64,000 bases of DNA, taken from NCBI RefSeq assembly GCF_029024925.1, contig NZ_CP118962.1, positions 1,024,001 to 1,088,000 of the forward strand. The letters are read 5' to 3'. The position numbers and the translations under genes were made by a program. The notes under the pieces were generated by a model, which was not told where the DNA came from, did no database searches, and saw only the letters and a program-made list of their open reading frames with translations. This stretch comes from Enterococcus faecalis. GTDB lineage: Bacteria; Bacillota; Bacilli; Lactobacillales; Enterococcaceae. Positions 1 through 9,487 of this stretch are shown one piece after another; positions within the stretch are counted from its first letter, which is position 1; each line of letters begins with the position of its first letter.

Positions 1-21
1 CGTAAGCCCACGCTCTTTTGT

Positions 22-756
22 TTAGATATCAAATCCTTGCTTCTGTAAAAATGTTTTTACTTCTGGCCGACGATTATAAGAAAAATAGGACAAAGACTTC
101 TGTGACCAATCCGCTGTTTGGGCGTTACTTGAGCGGCTGGCATAATAATCTTTTAATAATTCATCATATGTGTGCATATCTGTCAATTTGTCTGATTGGT
201 AGTGATTTTCGCTTAAAATATTTTCAAAAGGCATCCGTGGTTTTACACCATTTAACGTTTCTGGTACACCGATTGTTAATCCGAAAAGTGGTACAGTTAA
301 TTCAGGCAAAGATAAGCGTTTGGCTACTGTGTCTAAGTCATTTCGAATGCCGCCAATATAACAAATCCCTAAATCCATAGATTCAGCCGCAATGGCCATG
401 TTTTGGGCAGCAATCGTTGTATCAACGGCAGCTACTAATAATGATTCTGGTGTCTTTAAGGGTTCCAATGATTGCCCCTCTTTTGACAAAATCGTTGCAT
501 GACGATACAAATCAGCAACAAAAACATAGAACAAACCAGTGTTAACGACATAGTCTTCACAATTCGCTAAACGTCCCAATTCTCTTCGTAGCTCAGGATC
601 TTTGATTTCTATAATTGTATAAGCTTGTAAAAAATTGGAGCTTGATCCTGCTTGAGCTGCAGTAATTAACTGTTGTTTCTGCTTGTCCGTTAACGCTTGC
701 TTTTTAAAATGACGAACGGAACGGTGACTTAGTAATTGTTCGATTGTTTGATTCAT
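22..756 (-). CDS. NfrA-type NADPH-dependent nitroreductase / flavin oxidoreductase
   Basis: A 244-residue soluble protein of the nitroreductase fold. The N-terminus carries the FMN-binding signature RSVRHF near residues 12-17. The C-terminal YNRRPEVKTFLQKQGF tail is typical of NfrA/NfsA-like NADPH:FMN oxidoreductases of Firmicutes. It would use FMN and NAD(P)H to reduce flavins, quinones or nitro compounds in the cytosol. A clear GGAGG lies just upstream of the ATG. The gene lies downstream of luxS on the same strand but behind a hairpin, so it is probably a separate unit. The physiological substrate cannot be read from sequence. Confidence 0.88.
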   Translation of the reverse strand: MNQTIEQLLSHRSVRHFKKQALTDKQKQQLITAAQAGSSSNFLQAYTIIEIKDPELRRELGRLANCEDYVVNTGLFYVFVADLYRHATILSKEGQSLEPLKTPESLLVAAVDTTIAAQNMAIAAESMDLGICYIGGIRNDLDTVAKRLSLPELTVPLFGLTIGVPETLNGVKPRMPFENILSENHYQSDKLTDMHTYDELLKDYYASRSSNAQTADWSQKSLSYFSYNRRPEVKTFLQKQGFDI

Positions 757-786
757 AAAAAACCTCCGTTTAAATTAAGAAAGAGG

Positions 787-823
787 ACAGAAAAACCCAC
801 AGCTTAATAGTGGGTTTCTCTGT
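787..823 (-). terminator. Rho-independent terminator after luxS
   Basis: The arms ACAGAAAAACCCAC (787-800) and GTGGGTTTCTCTGT (810-823) pair with one mismatch around a short loop. On the minus strand the hairpin is followed by a T-rich but interrupted tail. It sits 16 bases beyond the luxS stop codon, so some read-through into the nitroreductase gene is possible. Confidence 0.7.
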
Positions 824-839
824 CGTTAATTGCTAAAGA

Positions 840-1298
840 TTACAGAATACGTTCAAATGGATCTAAACTAATTCCTTGGTCTAAGACGATTTTTGCGTAT
901 TCTTTCGCTGCAAATAAAGAATGATCTTTGTAGTTTCCGCACTCTTTTGCAGAGACTGCTGGAACAACTTCTGTATTGATTACTTTGTTTAAAACGTTGA
1001 CTAATGCATCACGGATTTCTTGTGGTGAATGTTGATCCCACATAATCATATAAAAACCAGTGCGGCAACCCATTGGCGAAATGTCAATGATTCCTTTTAA
1101 TTCATCACGCATGTTAACTGCTAATAAATGTTCCAACGTGTGTAATGCGCCTGTTGGTAGGGCATCTTTGTTTGGTTGTAAGAAACGTAAGTCATATTTT
1201 TCGACTAACGCATCACCATTTTGTTCTGTGCCAGCAAGGCGAACATATGGTGCTTTTACTGTGTTGTGATCTAATTCAAAACTTTCTACGCGTGCCAT
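840..1298 (-). CDS. luxS: S-ribosylhomocysteine lyase LuxS
   Basis: A 152-residue metalloenzyme that cleaves S-ribosylhomocysteine to homocysteine and the AI-2 precursor DPD, as part of the activated methyl cycle. The HTLEH motif gives metal ligands His53 and His57. Cys78 in GCRTGF is the expected catalytic acid/base and Cys120 in the ECGNY segment the third metal ligand. Length is normal for the family. The ATG is preceded by a GGGAGAG ribosome site. A sigma-A-like promoter lies upstream, divergent from asd. Confidence 0.97.
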   Translation of the reverse strand: MARVESFELDHNTVKAPYVRLAGTEQNGDALVEKYDLRFLQPNKDALPTGALHTLEHLLAVNMRDELKGIIDISPMGCRTGFYMIMWDQHSPQEIRDALVNVLNKVINTEVVPAVSAKECGNYKDHSLFAAKEYAKIVLDQGISLDPFERIL

Positions 1299-1333
1299 GA
1301 AATTTCTCTCCCTTTATAATTAAATTCGTTTTA

Positions 1334-1361
1334 ACTATAACAAATTTAAGTCAAAAGTCAA
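1334..1361 (-). promoter_or_regulatory. luxS promoter
   Basis: On the minus strand TTGACT (1361-1356) is separated by 16 bases from TATAGT (1339-1334), about 35 bases upstream of the luxS start codon. Confidence 0.6.
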
Positions 1362-1423
1362 TGGATAGTCCTTTGATGGGTAATAGTTTTAAAATATCAT
1401 GGGAAAATAAAAAAATCATTTTT

Positions 1424-1451
1424 TTGACTATGTAGGTTTTTTCAATACTAT
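1424..1451 (+). promoter_or_regulatory. asd-dapA-rnjB promoter
   Basis: TTGACT (1424-1429), a 16-base spacer and TACTAT (1446-1451) lie about 50 bases upstream of asd. No lysine riboswitch or T-box structure is evident in the short leader. Confidence 0.5.
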
Positions 1452-1504
1452 GGTAAAATAGGACAAGTAGCTTTTACAAGAAGGTAAGAGGGGAGTATGA
1501 AAAT

Positions 1505-2572
1505 ATGGGAAAAGAATATCATGTTGCCGTGGTAGGAGCAACAGGTGCTGTCGGGACAAGAATGATTGAATTGTTAGCAGAGACAAGTTTGCCAATTGCC
1601 AGTGTGAGGTTATTGGCGTCTAAGCGTTCTGCTGGACAAGAGATTCAGTTTAAAGGACAACCTCTTATCGTGGAAGAATTAGTCCCGGAATCATTTGAAG
1701 GAATCGATTTAGCATTATTTAGTGCTGGTGGGAGTATTTCCGAAAAGTTTGCACCAGAAGCAGTTAAGCGCGGAGCTGTCGTTGTTGACAACACTAGCCA
1801 TTTTAGAATGGCAAAAGATGTTCCTTTAGTTGTTCCAGAAGTGAACCCGGAAGCCTTGAAAAATCATCAGGGAATCATCGCAAATCCCAATTGTTCTACG
1901 ATTCAAATGATGGTGGCCTTAGAACCAATTCGGCAAGCGTTTGGCTTAGAACGAATCATCGTTTCAACGTATCAAGCTGTGAGTGGCGCAGGTATCCGTG
2001 CAATTAATGAGCTAAAAGAACAAGCCGAAGATTTTTTAGAGGGAAAACCTGTCAGTGAATGGTCAGCTGAAATTTTACCAGCTGGCAGTGACGAAAAACA
2101 TTATCCAATTGCTTTTAATGCGTTGCCTCAAATTGATGTTTTTTCAGAAGCAGGGTATACCTACGAAGAATGGAAAATGATGAATGAAACAAAAAAAATC
2201 ATGGGAGACAACAAGCTAAAAGTCGTTGCCACCTGTGTCCGTATTCCGGTAATTTCAGGACATTCTGAATCTGTTTATATAGAAGTGAAACAAGCAGATG
2301 CATCGGTCTCAGCCATCCAAGAATTAATGGCGCAAGCTCCAGGTGTAATTTTGCAAGATGAGCCAAGTGAACAACTATATCCACAAGCGCTAAATAGCGT
2401 CAACCAGAAAGAAACATTTGTCGGCCGTATTCGTCAAGACGTTGACGTGAAGAACGGTTTCCATTTATGGATTGTGTCAGACAACCTATTAAAAGGAGCT
2501 GCTTGGAACTCGGTCCAAATTGCTGAAACGCTACACGAAATGAATTTGCTTCGTGTACCTGAAAACGACTAG
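1505..2572 (+). CDS. asd: Aspartate-semialdehyde dehydrogenase
   Basis: A 355-residue enzyme that reduces aspartyl phosphate to aspartate semialdehyde with NADPH, the branch point to lysine/diaminopimelate, threonine and methionine. The N-terminal Rossmann motif GATGAVG is at residues 11-17. The catalytic cysteine is Cys130 in ANPNCST. Full length for the family. It is followed after 33 bases by dapA, so the pair supplies the first committed steps to the lysine used in peptidoglycan. The ATG follows a good AGGGGAG ribosome site. Confidence 0.96.
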   Translation: MGKEYHVAVVGATGAVGTRMIELLAETSLPIASVRLLASKRSAGQEIQFKGQPLIVEELVPESFEGIDLALFSAGGSISEKFAPEAVKRGAVVVDNTSHFRMAKDVPLVVPEVNPEALKNHQGIIANPNCSTIQMMVALEPIRQAFGLERIIVSTYQAVSGAGIRAINELKEQAEDFLEGKPVSEWSAEILPAGSDEKHYPIAFNALPQIDVFSEAGYTYEEWKMMNETKKIMGDNKLKVVATCVRIPVISGHSESVYIEVKQADASVSAIQELMAQAPGVILQDEPSEQLYPQALNSVNQKETFVGRIRQDVDVKNGFHLWIVSDNLLKGAAWNSVQIAETLHEMNLLRVPEND

Positions 2573-2605
2573 AAGGTTTGTATTGTATACTCGGGAGGGA
2601 ATAGG

Positions 2606-3478
2606 ATGGATTTAACGAATGCAACAATTATTACGGCAATGGTTACGCCGTTTCAAGAATCGGGAGAAATAGATTTTGATAAACTACCGCAATTGGTAGA
2701 CTATTTATTGGCCAATCATACAGAAGGCGTTATTTTAGCAGGAACAACTGGTGAATCACCCACGTTAACTCATGAAGAAGAATTACAATTATTCCAGCGA
2801 ATTATTGAACTGATCGATGGACGTATTCCGATTATTTGTGGTGTAGGTACGAATGATACACGTGACTCAGTCGCTTTTGTGAAAGAGTTAGCGACAATCG
2901 CTGGTATTGATGCTGTTTTGGCGGTTGTTCCTTATTATAATAAACCAAATCAAGAAGGTATGTATCAACATTTTAAAACCATCGCAGAAGCAAGTGAACT
3001 GCCAATTATTTTGTACAATGTTCCTGGTAGAACGGCTGCATGCCTAGAAGTGGAAACTACTTTGCGCTTAGCACAATTGGAAAAAATTGTGGCGATTAAA
3101 GAATGTGCAGGGTTAGATGCAATTACTGAGTTGATTGAAAGAGCGCCAAAAGACTTTCTAGTGTATACTGGAGAAGACGGGTTGGCTTTTGCCACCAAGG
3201 CACTTGGCGGACAAGGGGTTATTTCGGTAGCCAGTCATGTCTTCGGTTCGTCAATGTATGAGATGTATCAAGCGCTGGAGCAGGGGAACTTGCCGGAAGC
3301 GGCTAAAATTCAACGACAGTTATTACCAAAAATGAATGCATTGTTTTCAGTGCCTTCGCCGGCACCCGTGAAAGCTGCCTTAAATCATTTAGGTATTCCT
3401 GTTGGAAATTTACGGTTACCTCTAGTTGCTTGTACACCAGAAGAAGAGCAAAGAATTATTCGCACGTTAGAGATTTAA
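2606..3478 (+). CDS. dapA: 4-hydroxy-tetrahydrodipicolinate synthase
   Basis: A 290-residue TIM-barrel Schiff-base aldolase that condenses pyruvate with aspartate semialdehyde. The substrate-binding GTTGES motif is at residues 46-51. The YNVPGRTA segment supplies the catalytic tyrosine region, and IKECAG supplies the Schiff-base lysine. It follows asd closely with its own GGAGGG ribosome site. Clustering of asd, dapA and an RNase J2 gene matches the arrangement in Bacillus, which supports the naming of all three. Confidence 0.96.
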   Translation: MDLTNATIITAMVTPFQESGEIDFDKLPQLVDYLLANHTEGVILAGTTGESPTLTHEEELQLFQRIIELIDGRIPIICGVGTNDTRDSVAFVKELATIAGIDAVLAVVPYYNKPNQEGMYQHFKTIAEASELPIILYNVPGRTAACLEVETTLRLAQLEKIVAIKECAGLDAITELIERAPKDFLVYTGEDGLAFATKALGGQGVISVASHVFGSSMYEMYQALEQGNLPEAAKIQRQLLPKMNALFSVPSPAPVKAALNHLGIPVGNLRLPLVACTPEEEQRIIRTLEI

Positions 3479-3508
3479 AGAACGTGTAATCATAGAGAGG
3501 TGAAAAGA

Positions 3509-5197
3509 GTGAGTACAATAAAAATCGTTCCATTAGGCGGCGTTCGTGAAAATGGAAAAAATATGTACGTTGCTGAAGTGGAAGATGAAATTTTTGTACT
3601 GGATTGTGGATTACAATATCCAGAGAACGAACTTTTAGGAATTGACGTTGTCATTCCGGATTTTACGTATTTAGAAGAAAATAGTGAACGAATTGCAGGG
3701 GTCTTTTTAACACATGGCCATGCAGATGCAATTGGGGCCTTACCGTATTTGCTTTCAAAAATTCAAGTGCCTGTTTTTGGGACAGAATTAACGATTGAAC
3801 TAGCAAAACTAAGTGTCAACAGTCATGCGGAAACGAAGAAATTTAAAGATTTCCATGTGATTGACCCGCATACAGAAATTGATTTTGGTCAAGCAACGGT
3901 GAGCTTCTTTAAAACAACGCACACCATTCCAGATTCGATTGGTGTTAGCATCAAAACAAAAGAAGGTAACATTGTTTATACTGGTGATTTTAAATTTGAT
4001 CAAAGTGCGATTGAGATGTATCAAACCGATTATGGCCGCTTGGCTGAAATTGGGAAAGAAGGCGTCTTGGCGCTACTTAGTGATTCATCAAATGCTGAAA
4101 ACCCAGCCCAAGTTGCATCGGAAGCCCAAATCGCTGATGAAGTGTTCGACACGATTCGCTATTGGGAAGGACGAATCATCGTGGCATGTGTGGCAAGTAA
4201 TTTGCAACGGGTTCAACAAGTATTGAATGCAGCGGATCGTTCTGGTCGTAAAGTCGTTTTGACAGGCCAAGATTTTGAACGGATTATTCGGACGGCGATG
4301 AAATTAGAAAAATTACAATTGCCAAGTGAAGATCTATTAGTGAAACCAAAAGAAATGAAAAAATATGCACCCGAACAGTTATTAATTTTAGAAACAGGCC
4401 GGATGGGAGAACCTATTAAGTCACTTCAAAAAATGGCTAATAATACACATGGTGTCGTTCGAATTGAAGAAGGCGATTTAGTTTATATTACGACAACGCC
4501 GACAACGGCCATGGAAACAACGGTTGCCAAAACAGAGGATATTGTCTATCGGGCCGGTGCTACGGTGAAGCAAATTTCCGACAATTTACGTGTGTCTGGT
4601 CACGCTAATCCGAATGACTTGCAATTGATGTTGAACTTAATGAAACCAAAATATTTCATTCCTGTCCAAGGTGAATACCGTCAGTTAGCTGCGCATGCGG
4701 ACTTAGCACACGAAATTGGCATGCCTTATAAAGATATCTTTATTACAGGTCGTGGGGACATTTTAGAGTATACAAAAGGTAGAATGTCGGTAGCTGGCAG
4801 CACAACGGCCGAAAATATTATGATTGACGGGATTGGTGTCGGCGATATTGGTAATATCGTTTTACGAGATCGTCGTATTCTTTCCGAAGATGGTATTTTT
4901 GTGGCTGTTGTGACAATTAATCGCCGAGAAAAACGAATTGTTTCACCAGCTAAAATTACTTCTAGAGGTTTTGTTTACGTTAAAACAAGTAAAGACCTAA
5001 TGAAAGAAAGTAGCAATATTGTCACAGAAATTGTTGAAAAGCATTTAGAAAGTGACGATTTCGAATGGAGCAAACTGAAACAAGAAATCCGCGAAAACTT
5101 AAGCCGTTATTTATTTGAACAAACCAAACGTCGTCCTGTGATCTTACCAGTTATCATGGAAGCGACGCAACGCAAGCGTCCCAAAAATAACGCATAG
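3509..5197 (+). CDS. rnjB: Ribonuclease J2
   Basis: A 562-residue metallo-beta-lactamase/beta-CASP ribonuclease involved in mRNA decay and rRNA maturation, usually as a complex with RNase J1. The metal motif is degenerate: HGHADAIGA replaces the HxHxDH form of J1, as is typical of J2, so its own activity is expected to be weak. Later beta-CASP motifs are visible (SGHANPNDLQLML, PVQGEYRQL). The GTG at 3509 is preferred because AGAGAGG lies 8 bases upstream; an earlier in-frame GTG at 3500 overlaps that ribosome site. It is downstream of asd-dapA. Confidence 0.92.
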   Translation: MSTIKIVPLGGVRENGKNMYVAEVEDEIFVLDCGLQYPENELLGIDVVIPDFTYLEENSERIAGVFLTHGHADAIGALPYLLSKIQVPVFGTELTIELAKLSVNSHAETKKFKDFHVIDPHTEIDFGQATVSFFKTTHTIPDSIGVSIKTKEGNIVYTGDFKFDQSAIEMYQTDYGRLAEIGKEGVLALLSDSSNAENPAQVASEAQIADEVFDTIRYWEGRIIVACVASNLQRVQQVLNAADRSGRKVVLTGQDFERIIRTAMKLEKLQLPSEDLLVKPKEMKKYAPEQLLILETGRMGEPIKSLQKMANNTHGVVRIEEGDLVYITTTPTTAMETTVAKTEDIVYRAGATVKQISDNLRVSGHANPNDLQLMLNLMKPKYFIPVQGEYRQLAAHADLAHEIGMPYKDIFITGRGDILEYTKGRMSVAGSTTAENIMIDGIGVGDIGNIVLRDRRILSEDGIFVAVVTINRREKRIVSPAKITSRGFVYVKTSKDLMKESSNIVTEIVEKHLESDDFEWSKLKQEIRENLSRYLFEQTKRRPVILPVIMEATQRKRPKNNA

Positions 5198-5211
5198 TTC
5201 GTCCTGATCAA

Positions 5212-5259
5212 AGCAGGTGATTTTAGGAGAAATTCTTCTAAAGTCATCTGTTCTTTTTT
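5212..5259 (+). terminator. Terminator after rnjB
   Basis: A long imperfect hairpin pairs 5212-5229 with 5235-5252, including G-U pairs. It is followed by TTCTTTTTT. Confidence 0.7.
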
Positions 5260-5321
5260 GTAACTTTCTTCTATAAATATGGTACTATTAATCAGAGCGC
5301 TGAATAAAGGAGGCGATTTTA

Positions 5322-6704
5322 GTGGAAGAGATTGTGTTGTTCCATACCAATGATCTTCATTCTCACTTTGAAAATTGGCCCAAAATACGGCGTCTGGTTA
5401 AAGCCAAACGTTCGCTGTACCAAAAAGAGGGCAAAACAGTCGTAACCATTGATTTAGGTGACTTTTCAGATCGGTGTCATCCTTTGACCGAAGCAACAGA
5501 TGGTCGAGCAAATGTAGCTATAATGAATACATTAGCGTATGACCTGGTTACAATTGGAAATAATGAAGGAATCGGCAAATCAAAGAAACAATTAGAGCAT
5601 TTATATGATCAGGCAACATTTGAAGTGGTCTTAGCTAATTTAGAAGAACCAAAAACCCAAACGTTACCAGATTTTTGTCAAGCATATAAAATTATGACAA
5701 CTAAAGAAGGCACAAAGTTAGGGTTTATTGGCTTAACCGCACCATTTCCTTTAACGTATAATCCCAATGGCTGGACAATCAAACAAGTGGAAGCAGTCCT
5801 TCCTCAACTGATTACAGAAGTTGCGCCTCAATGTGATGTTCTCATTTTGCTTAGTCACTTGGGGATAGATACTGATTTTATGATTGCGGCGAATTATCCT
5901 GAAATTCAAGTGATTTTAGGTTCCCATACACATCATTTATTTAAAGATGGTGAAAAAATTAATCATGTGCAACTAGCAGCTGCTGGCAAATATGGACAGT
6001 ATATTGGTGAAGTGCATCTGTTTGTGGATGCCGACACGAAGCAAGTCACAAGTTATGCGAAAACGATTGAAACAGCAAGTTTAGAAGAGCAAGCAACGGA
6101 TGCCAAGGAAATTGCGGGTTACTTAACGGAAGGTCATCGACTATTGCAAGCGCAGCAAATTGCACAAATCCCTGAAACCTTGTCAACGGACTTACGGCAA
6201 CCGCATGCCTTTATAACTGTTGCCTTGAAGGCGTTAAAAGAAGCGGGGCAGACCGAAGCGGCTGTGTTGAACAACGGGTTATTTTTAGCAGATTTACCAG
6301 AAGGAATAATCAATGCAGACCAATTACATGAGGCCTTGCCTCATCCAATGCATTTAATCAAGGTTACCTTGAAAGGGTCAGACATGAGCCGTTTGATTCG
6401 TGAAATGGAAAAAAGTCGTCAATTTCTGCGGAAATTTCCGATTCGCGGGATGGGCTTCCGCGGGAAAATTTTTGGCGAATTATGTTATGATGGGATTCGT
6501 TTTGAGCGAAATAGCCAGACCGTTTTTTGGCAAGGGAAACCTATTCAGCCAGAGCAGAAGTATACGCTGACAACAGTGGATCACTTTCAATTTGTTCCGT
6601 TTTTCCCAACGATTGAGTTAGTTGGAGAAGTCGAATTTTTATTTCCAGACGTTTTAAGAACTGTCGTGGCGAACTATCTGCATGCCCACTATCCAATCAA
6701 ATAA
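5322..6704 (+). CDS. YunD-like 5'-nucleotidase / UDP-sugar hydrolase family metallophosphoesterase
   Basis: A 460-residue protein with an N-terminal calcineurin-like metallophosphoesterase domain: HTNDLHSHFE, DLGDFSDR, GNNEG, LSHLGID and GSHTHH are the metal motifs. The C-terminal half is a 5'-nucleotidase domain that includes VDHFQFVPFFP. It lacks a signal peptide, unlike periplasmic or cell-wall 5'-nucleotidases, so it should be cytosolic. GNNE replaces the usual GNHE, as in Bacillus YunD. It leads a short run with yutD and the HAD phosphatase. The substrate is not determinable here. Confidence 0.85.
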   Translation: MEEIVLFHTNDLHSHFENWPKIRRLVKAKRSLYQKEGKTVVTIDLGDFSDRCHPLTEATDGRANVAIMNTLAYDLVTIGNNEGIGKSKKQLEHLYDQATFEVVLANLEEPKTQTLPDFCQAYKIMTTKEGTKLGFIGLTAPFPLTYNPNGWTIKQVEAVLPQLITEVAPQCDVLILLSHLGIDTDFMIAANYPEIQVILGSHTHHLFKDGEKINHVQLAAAGKYGQYIGEVHLFVDADTKQVTSYAKTIETASLEEQATDAKEIAGYLTEGHRLLQAQQIAQIPETLSTDLRQPHAFITVALKALKEAGQTEAAVLNNGLFLADLPEGIINADQLHEALPHPMHLIKVTLKGSDMSRLIREMEKSRQFLRKFPIRGMGFRGKIFGELCYDGIRFERNSQTVFWQGKPIQPEQKYTLTTVDHFQFVPFFPTIELVGEVEFLFPDVLRTVVANYLHAHYPIK

Positions 6705-6738
6705 AAACAAGGTATAATAAAAACTAGGTGGTGAAAAA

Positions 6739-7374
6739 ATGACAGACAAAAAGACAACCGAAAAAAAAGAAAAAGAAACAGAAACTGCTGCAACCTTTAC
6801 AGAAGAACTAACAGCAGTTCTTGAAGAAATAAAAGAAGAACCTGTAAAAGAAAAGAAAAAAGGGGAAATTGTCACCATTGTGAATGAAACAGATATTCAA
6901 ATTGGTGAAAGAGAGTACCGAATTGTTAAAAATCATCGTGATGCCTTTGATCCTGAACGCTTAGGTGAACGGTTTAGTGAAGTATTAGCGCGTTATGATT
7001 ATATCGTAGGAGACTGGGGCTATGAACAGTTACGCTTGCGTGGCTTTTTTGATACTTCTAATCGTCGGGCAGCGCCGGATCAACGCATTGATACACTAGA
7101 AGACTATTTGTATGAATATTGTAATTTTGGCTGTGCCTATTTTGTAATTGAACGAACAGGGGAACGTAAAGAAAAAACAACGCATCGTCGTCGTCGCCAT
7201 AAAAAGAATAATCGTTCTAACGCGTTTGTCGAGGAAAAGAGTGCGCCCGCTAATAAAAATAGCAAGCCAGTGATTCGTACGCGAAAAGAAGAAAATAAAA
7301 AAACGACTACACCCAAACAGCCTAGTTCCAAAAAATCTGGCAAAGGCTTTACGATTCGTCAACGTGAGGAGTAA
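6739..7374 (+). CDS. yutD: YutD family protein (DUF1027)
   Basis: A 211-residue protein. The conserved YutD core covers about residues 45-135 and contains [30 protein letters not shown] and [15 protein letters not shown]. It is flanked by a charged, low-complexity N-terminus and a basic Lys/Arg/Asn/Ser-rich C-terminal tail. The family's function is unknown; the basic tail hints at nucleic acid or ribosome binding, but that is inference. It is embedded in the YunD-YutD-NagD cluster conserved in Firmicutes. The start is supported by AGGTGGTG upstream. Confidence 0.85.
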   Translation: MTDKKTTEKKEKETETAATFTEELTAVLEEIKEEPVKEKKKGEIVTIVNETDIQIGEREYRIVKNHRDAFDPERLGERFSEVLARYDYIVGDWGYEQLRLRGFFDTSNRRAAPDQRIDTLEDYLYEYCNFGCAYFVIERTGERKEKTTHRRRRHKKNNRSNAFVEEKSAPANKNSKPVIRTRKEENKKTTTPKQPSSKKSGKGFTIRQREE

Positions 7375-7379
7375 ACAGA

Positions 7380-8150
7380 GTGAAAAAAGACTATCAAGGA
7401 TATTTAATTGATTTAGATGGAACGATTTATTTAGGAAAAGAACCAATTCCAGCCGGAAAACGTTTTGTCGAGCAGTTACAGGAAAAAGATTTGCCTTTTT
7501 TATTTGTAACGAATAATACCACTAAATCTCCTGAAACAGTGGCACAACGTTTAGCAAATGAATTTGATATTCATGTCCCAGCATCCCTTGTTTATACAGC
7601 GACTTTAGCGACGATTGATTACATGAAAGAAACCAATCGAGGCAAGAAAGTCTTTGTCATCGGCGAGGCTGGTTTAATTGACTTAATTTTAGAAGCAGGT
7701 TTTGAATGGGATGAAACAAATCCTGATTATGTTGTCGTGGGACTTGATACAGAATTATCTTACGAAAAAGTGGTTTTAGCTACCTTAGCCATTCAAAAAG
7801 GGGCGTTGTTTATTGGGACCAATCCAGATAAGAACATTCCGACAGAAAGAGGCTTATTACCTGGTGCAGGTTCAGTTGTGACGTTTGTGGAGACAGCTAC
7901 TCAAACAAAACCAGTTTATATTGGCAAACCAAAAGCGATTATCATGGAACGAGCGATTGCGCATTTAGGCGTGGAAAAAGAGCAAGTAATTATGGTTGGA
8001 GATAATTATGAAACCGATATTCAATCAGGGATTCAAAATGGTATTGATAGCTTGTTAGTTATATCAGGTTTTACCCCTAAGTCAGCTGTTCCAACTTTGC
8101 CAACGCCACCAACCTATGTTGTTGATTCCTTAGATGAATGGACTTTTTGA
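7380..8150 (+). CDS. HAD-IIA family hydrolase (NagD/YutF-like phosphatase)
   Basis: A 256-residue HAD superfamily phosphatase of the TIGR01457 type. Motif I is [11 protein letters not shown] at residues 11-21, motif II is FVTNNTT, and the motif III/IV region is KP..IMERA plus [10 protein letters not shown]. The C2-type cap places it with NagD. It is expected to dephosphorylate sugar- or nucleotide-monophosphate metabolites in the cytosol. The GTG start lies 6 bases after the yutD stop and follows a GAGGAG site formed by the yutD end. The start of the next gene overlaps the end of this one or abuts it. Confidence 0.9.
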   Translation: MKKDYQGYLIDLDGTIYLGKEPIPAGKRFVEQLQEKDLPFLFVTNNTTKSPETVAQRLANEFDIHVPASLVYTATLATIDYMKETNRGKKVFVIGEAGLIDLILEAGFEWDETNPDYVVVGLDTELSYEKVVLATLAIQKGALFIGTNPDKNIPTERGLLPGAGSVVTFVETATQTKPVYIGKPKAIIMERAIAHLGVEKEQVIMVGDNYETDIQSGIQNGIDSLLVISGFTPKSAVPTLPTPPTYVVDSLDEWTF

Positions 8151-8152
8151 GT

Positions 8153-8791
8153 ATGATGAGGTCGAAATTGCGTTTAAGGGAAACACTTGGACTCATTTGT
8201 TTGTTTTTAACGATTGTGGCTTTAAGTATCACGATCACGATTAATTTTCGTCCATTGTATCTTTTTGATATCCAACACTTAAATATTTTAAAAGACGTAG
8301 AGGTTGATCGTGTGACCTTGATTAAAAATTACGATCATTTAATGATGTACTTAAACAATCCTTTTGAAAAAACATTAGTATTTCCTGATTTTCCAATGTC
8401 TGATAGCGCGGCTTTTCATTTTTATGAAGTGAAAAAATTGTTTTTATTGTGCTATGGCGTATTACTAGTTACGTTGATGCCTAGTGTCCTTTATTTAAAA
8501 TATTTGGTAAAAAATCAGCGTTTATGGACATTGATACGGCCATTTCAGTGGGGAATGTTTTTGCCTGTGCTTTTTGGCTTTTTCATGCTGATTGGCTTTG
8601 ATCAATTTTTTATTGCGTTTCATGGATTATTTTTTAACAACGATGCTTGGTTATTTAATCCGCTGACTGATCCGATTATCAATGCCTTGCCTGAAGCCTA
8701 CTTTATGCATTGTTTTATCTTGTTTTTTGTTTTATTAGAAGGCCTGTTTTTGATAGGTGTTTTAATCGGAAAACGTTCTTTAAAAAAATAA
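8153..8791 (+). CDS. TIGR01906-type integral membrane protein
   Basis: About 212 residues with four to five hydrophobic segments: one near the N-terminus (LGLICLFLTIVALSITITI), one mid-protein, and two or three in the C-terminal half. The family is conserved in lactic acid bacteria beside yutD and the NagD-like gene, with no known function. The start is uncertain. ATG 8138 (overlapping the HAD gene) is in frame, but neither it nor ATG 8153 has a strong ribosome site, which suggests translational coupling. I prefer 8153 because the conserved basic N-terminus begins there. Confidence 0.75.
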   Translation: MMRSKLRLRETLGLICLFLTIVALSITITINFRPLYLFDIQHLNILKDVEVDRVTLIKNYDHLMMYLNNPFEKTLVFPDFPMSDSAAFHFYEVKKLFLLCYGVLLVTLMPSVLYLKYLVKNQRLWTLIRPFQWGMFLPVLFGFFMLIGFDQFFIAFHGLFFNNDAWLFNPLTDPIINALPEAYFMHCFILFFVLLEGLFLIGVLIGKRSLKK

Positions 8792-8795
8792 AGAG

Positions 8796-8836
8796 AGAAA
8801 AGTGAACAATTCCAAAATTGCTCGCTTTTCTTTTTT
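8796..8836 (+). terminator. Terminator of the yunD-yutD-nagD operon
   Basis: The arms at 8796-8811 and 8815-8831 pair with two or three mismatches and end in CTTTTCTTTTTT. Confidence 0.8.
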
Positions 8837-8867
8837 ATTCAATCTAGTTTTAAAAACTAGATTGAAT
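8837..8867. repeat. 31-base perfect palindrome upstream of the DUF1836 gene
   Basis: ATTCAATCTAGTTTT (8837-8851), one central A, then AAAACTAGATTGAAT (8853-8867). Symmetry is perfect over 15 base pairs. It lies about 50 bases upstream of the start codon at 8918, directly after a terminator, and no T-run follows. An operator for a dimeric regulator is the simplest reading. Confidence 0.7.
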
Positions 8868-8917
8868 AATTGTCAAAAGTATGATATTCTTTTTTAGAAA
8901 TGGTTAGGAGGGTTTTT

Positions 8918-9487
8918 ATGGACGAGATAGAAAAATCACTACAAAATTGGGGCCAACAATTGGAAAACGTTCATTTGCCAAGATGGCATGAGTTACCAGA
9001 CATTGAATTATATATGGATCAAGTGATTACTCTGATAGAAAAATACTTATCCCCATTGATTACACTGGAAAAACATACTTTGTTAACGTCCTCAATGGTT
9101 AATAATTATGTCAAACACGGGTTAATCCCGGCCCCAGTGAAAAAGCGCTACAATCAAAAGCATTTAGCGTTTTTAATTGCGATTACGTTGTTGAAACAAG
9201 TGTTAACATTGCCAGAAATTAAGCAAGGCATTTTATTCCAAGGAGCCACGGTTGGTATTCGTGAAGCGTACAATTTATTTTGTCAAGAACAGGAGCGAGC
9301 GATTTATGTGATTGCTGCTCAAGCGCAAGAAAAAGAAGTTCAGGCCAAATCACAAGAACCTATGGGGATTGAATATTTGGCTGTAAAAGCAGCGACAATG
9401 TCTTTTGCTACTAAAATGTTTAGTGAAAAAGTGATTGAATTGGAACAAGAATACTTAAAAGAAATGGATGAGATGACACATGAATAA
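8918..9487 (+). CDS. DUF1836 domain protein, possible MerR-like DNA-binding protein
   Basis: A 189-residue soluble protein. The middle part (TSSMVNNYVKHGLIPAPVKKRYNQKHLAFLI) looks like a winged-helix of the MerR type, a known feature of the DUF1836 family. I chose ATG 8918 because TTAGGAGGG lies 7 bases upstream; an earlier in-frame ATG at 8900 would run through that ribosome site. It overlaps degV by 8 bases, so the two are coupled. The palindrome just upstream may be its own operator. The regulated genes are unknown. Confidence 0.8.
   Translation: MDEIEKSLQNWGQQLENVHLPRWHELPDIELYMDQVITLIEKYLSPLITLEKHTLLTSSMVNNYVKHGLIPAPVKKRYNQKHLAFLIAITLLKQVLTLPEIKQGILFQGATVGIREAYNLFCQEQERAIYVIAAQAQEKEVQAKSQEPMGIEYLAVKAATMSFATKMFSEKVIELEQEYLKEMDEMTHE

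Noticed and set aside
1299-1504. Lysine riboswitch before asd-dapA
   Set aside because: The divergent spacer is only 206 bases, holds two ordinary promoters, and shows none of the paired elements expected of the L-box.
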